From the NCBI GenBank assembly GCA_011523395.1, contig WTGW01000083.1:1-51138 (forward strand): 51,138 nucleotides of DNA, written 5' to 3'. Numbering within the stretch: position 1 is the first letter of the stretch; each line of letters begins with the position of its first letter. The stretch comes from Acidimicrobiia bacterium. Lineage in GTDB: Bacteria > Actinomycetota > Acidimicrobiia > Spongiisociales > Spongiisociaceae. This document shows, piece by piece, positions 49,664-51,138 of the stretch. The position numbers and the translations under genes are program-made. Below the pieces are notes generated by a model. The model was given only the letters and a program-made list of their open reading frames with translations. It was not told where the DNA came from and made no database searches.

Positions 49664-51052
49664 ATGCCCGCATTCGATCTCGCCATAGTCGGTGGCTCGA
49701 TCTGGACCACCCAGGGATTCGTCGACCGGACGGACATCCTGATCACAGGCGAGAGGATCGCCGCATTGCGGCCGACCGGGGAAGGACCGGTGGATGCGAC
49801 CGAGGTCGTAGAGGCCGCCGATCGGCTGGTGATCCCGGGCTTGATCGACACTCACTCCCATCACCGGGACCCGGGTTTCACCCACAAGGAAGACATCACC
49901 AGCGCCACCCGCGGAGCGGCGGCAGGCGGAGTGACCACTACGGTCGGAATGCCCAACGTCAACCCGCCTACCACCACGCCGGAGCGCTACCGGGCCCTGA
50001 TCGAGGATCAGTCCCGGCGCGCCGTGGTCGACTTCAACCACAACCCCTCCCCCACCAACGTGGACATGGTGGCGGAGATGGCGGAGATGGGCGCGCTCGG
50101 CTTCAAGGTCTTCATGGTGGTGGACGCCGCCCGTAGCTACCCGCATATGCCCGGGTTGGGCGTTCACAAGCACGACGACCTGGTCCGGATCATGGAGGCG
50201 GTGGGCGAGACCGGCCGACCCCTGATGGTCCATCCCAACGATCAGGCGGTCCTCGGCCTGATCGAGCACGCCCACTTCGAGGCGGGGAAGATGGACCCCG
50301 AGTCGTACGCCAAGGCGGAGTGGATGTATGACGGGGCGGTGTGGAACAGCGGGGTGGCCACGCTGATCGAACTCAACCACGGCGTGGGAGGACCGCTGCA
50401 CGTGCTCCACATGATGTCGGACCGGACAGTGGAGCTGATCCGCCGCGCCAAGGCCGACGGACAGGACGTCACGTCCGAGGTCAACGCGTTCGGGCTATTC
50501 CACGCCGACTGGGACGAGATAGCCCACATGGGTCCCCTCGCCATCGGGAGATGCCTCAAACCCGAGTGGCGGGAGGCGCTCTGGGAGGGGATCGCCGACG
50601 GCACGATCGATGTGCTGGGAACCGACCATGCCCCCCACACCCTCGAGGAGAAGGCCACCGGCTGGGACAACATGTGGGCCACCCCCACCGGCACGCCGCA
50701 GCTCCAGCACTACCTGATGAAGCTGCTGGACGCCTCGCGCCGGGGCCTCATCTCCCTCGACAACGTGGTGCGGATCGGCTCCCACAACCCGGCTCGGCGC
50801 TTCGGGCTGTACCCGCGCAAGGGCACCATCGAGGTTGGGTCCGACGCCGACCTGGTGGTGATCGACTATCACGCCGAGCACACGGTCACCCGGGACGAGG
50901 TGCTCTCAAAGGCCGGGTACTCGGGGTACGAGGGCCAGACACTCAAAGGTGTTCCCGTGCTGACCACGGTGCGGGGCAGGATCGTGGCCCGCGACGGAGT
51001 GGTGACCGCGGAGCCGGGATACGGACGGTTCGTTACCCCGGCAACTGCCTGA
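49664..51052 (+). CDS. Cyclic amidohydrolase (hydantoinase/dihydroorotase/allantoinase-like)
   Basis: A 462-aa enzyme with complete metal-site motifs: LIDTHSHHRDPG (HxH), GFKVFMVVD (carbamylated Lys), LMVHPND, LHVLHMMS and VLGTDHAPHTLEEKA (catalytic Asp), and the C-terminal GLYPRKGTIEVGSDADLVVID block. It opens a cyclic amide ring. AAGGAG 6 nt before ATG 49664 supports this start against the track start at 49625. Position directly after a molybdenum hydroxylase suggests hydroxylation of a heterocycle followed by ring opening. It shares fold and motifs with the enzyme at 14528 but clearly differs in sequence. Confidence 0.88.
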   Translation: MPAFDLAIVGGSIWTTQGFVDRTDILITGERIAALRPTGEGPVDATEVVEAADRLVIPGLIDTHSHHRDPGFTHKEDITSATRGAAAGGVTTTVGMPNVNPPTTTPERYRALIEDQSRRAVVDFNHNPSPTNVDMVAEMAEMGALGFKVFMVVDAARSYPHMPGLGVHKHDDLVRIMEAVGETGRPLMVHPNDQAVLGLIEHAHFEAGKMDPESYAKAEWMYDGAVWNSGVATLIELNHGVGGPLHVLHMMSDRTVELIRRAKADGQDVTSEVNAFGLFHADWDEIAHMGPLAIGRCLKPEWREALWEGIADGTIDVLGTDHAPHTLEEKATGWDNMWATPTGTPQLQHYLMKLLDASRRGLISLDNVVRIGSHNPARRFGLYPRKGTIEVGSDADLVVIDYHAEHTVTRDEVLSKAGYSGYEGQTLKGVPVLTTVRGRIVARDGVVTAEPGYGRFVTPATA

Positions 51053-51085
51053 ACCCTTCCCGTCTCGGGCGTTGGTTCCCGGGCG

Positions 51086-51138
51086 GTGGTCAGTGGTCAG
51101 TGGTCAGTGGTCAGTGGTCAGTGGTCAGTGGTCAGTGG
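51086..51138. repeat. 7-bp tandem repeat at the window edge
   Basis: GTGGTCA is repeated seven full times plus GTGG up to the last base, without mismatch. It begins 33 bp after the hydantoinase-like stop and is cut by the window edge, so the real length is unknown. It may mark a contig break caused by the repeat. Confidence 0.9.

Noticed and set aside
51086-51138. Possible CRISPR or attachment-site repeats at the right edge
   Set aside because: The units are only 7 bp with no spacers, so it is a simple tandem repeat.

Overview
The window is GC-rich (roughly two thirds G+C by eye), tightly packed DNA from a bacterium that looks actinobacterial. Short intergenic gaps, ATGA/GTGA start-stop overlaps, GTG and TTG starts, lipoproteins with Asp/Glu-rich linkers, and TANNNT -10 boxes lying 6-10 nt before start codons (apparent leaderless mRNAs) all fit. 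The gene content (hyuA/hyuB, many amidohydrolases, CoxL-type hydroxylases, SDRs) reminds me of uncultured marine or host-associated Acidimicrobiia, but that placement is inference. The left edge cuts a gene, and the right edge runs into a 7-bp tandem repeat that may be a contig end.

Layout. (1) 1-9704, plus strand: the end of hyuA, an Asp/Glu/hydantoin-type racemase, a complete Dpp/Opp-type ABC importer (binding protein, two permeases, two ATPases), hyuB and an amidohydrolase; a cyclic-amide or peptide-derived substrate uptake and hydrolysis operon. (2) 9781-12373, plus: a SAM-II/SAM-V-type riboswitch with terminator hairpin before a homocysteine S-methyltransferase, then an M24 peptidase. 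(3) 12480-23194, minus: a maleate-isomerase-like protein, adenosine deaminase, two amidohydrolases, an unrecognised TIM-barrel-like protein, a D-2-hydroxyacid dehydrogenase, an aminotransferase and an NAD-dependent epimerase (mostly one long operon), then an M24-fold protein with an altered metal site. (4) 23301-28937: a DUF4143-type ATPase behind a 27-bp palindrome, an AhpD/CMD-like protein, a bicupin-nitrilase-cyclase set, a small cupin, a membrane protein and a Phd antitoxin remnant. (5) 29035-33403: a phosphotriesterase-like hydrolase, a large secreted protein joining an FN3 domain, a helical domain and a type-1 binding protein, and an IS1182-type transposase remnant; G+C is visibly lower here. 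(6) 33437-38455, plus: a complete ECF importer translationally coupled to uridine phosphorylase and an ACMSD-like amidohydrolase. (7) 38577-42266: two SDRs, an amidohydrolase and an M20 amidohydrolase. (8) 42354-51052: an NMT1/SsuA-type ABC importer, RidA, a three-subunit molybdenum hydroxylase and a hydantoinase/dihydroorotase-type enzyme.

Taken together the window is a catabolic island for small nitrogen compounds: cyclic amides and ureides, nucleosides and N-heterocycles. Three importers bring substrates in. At least eight amidohydrolase-superfamily enzymes plus M20, nitrilase and cyclase enzymes open C-N bonds, and dehydrogenases, an aminotransferase and a molybdenum hydroxylase process the products. 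The observations I rate highest are the SAM-responsive leader, the FN3/helical/binding-protein fusion, the coupled minus-strand operon with an unknown TIM-barrel protein, and the ECF-nucleoside phosphorylase operon. No rRNA, tRNA, CRISPR array or intact mobile element was seen.
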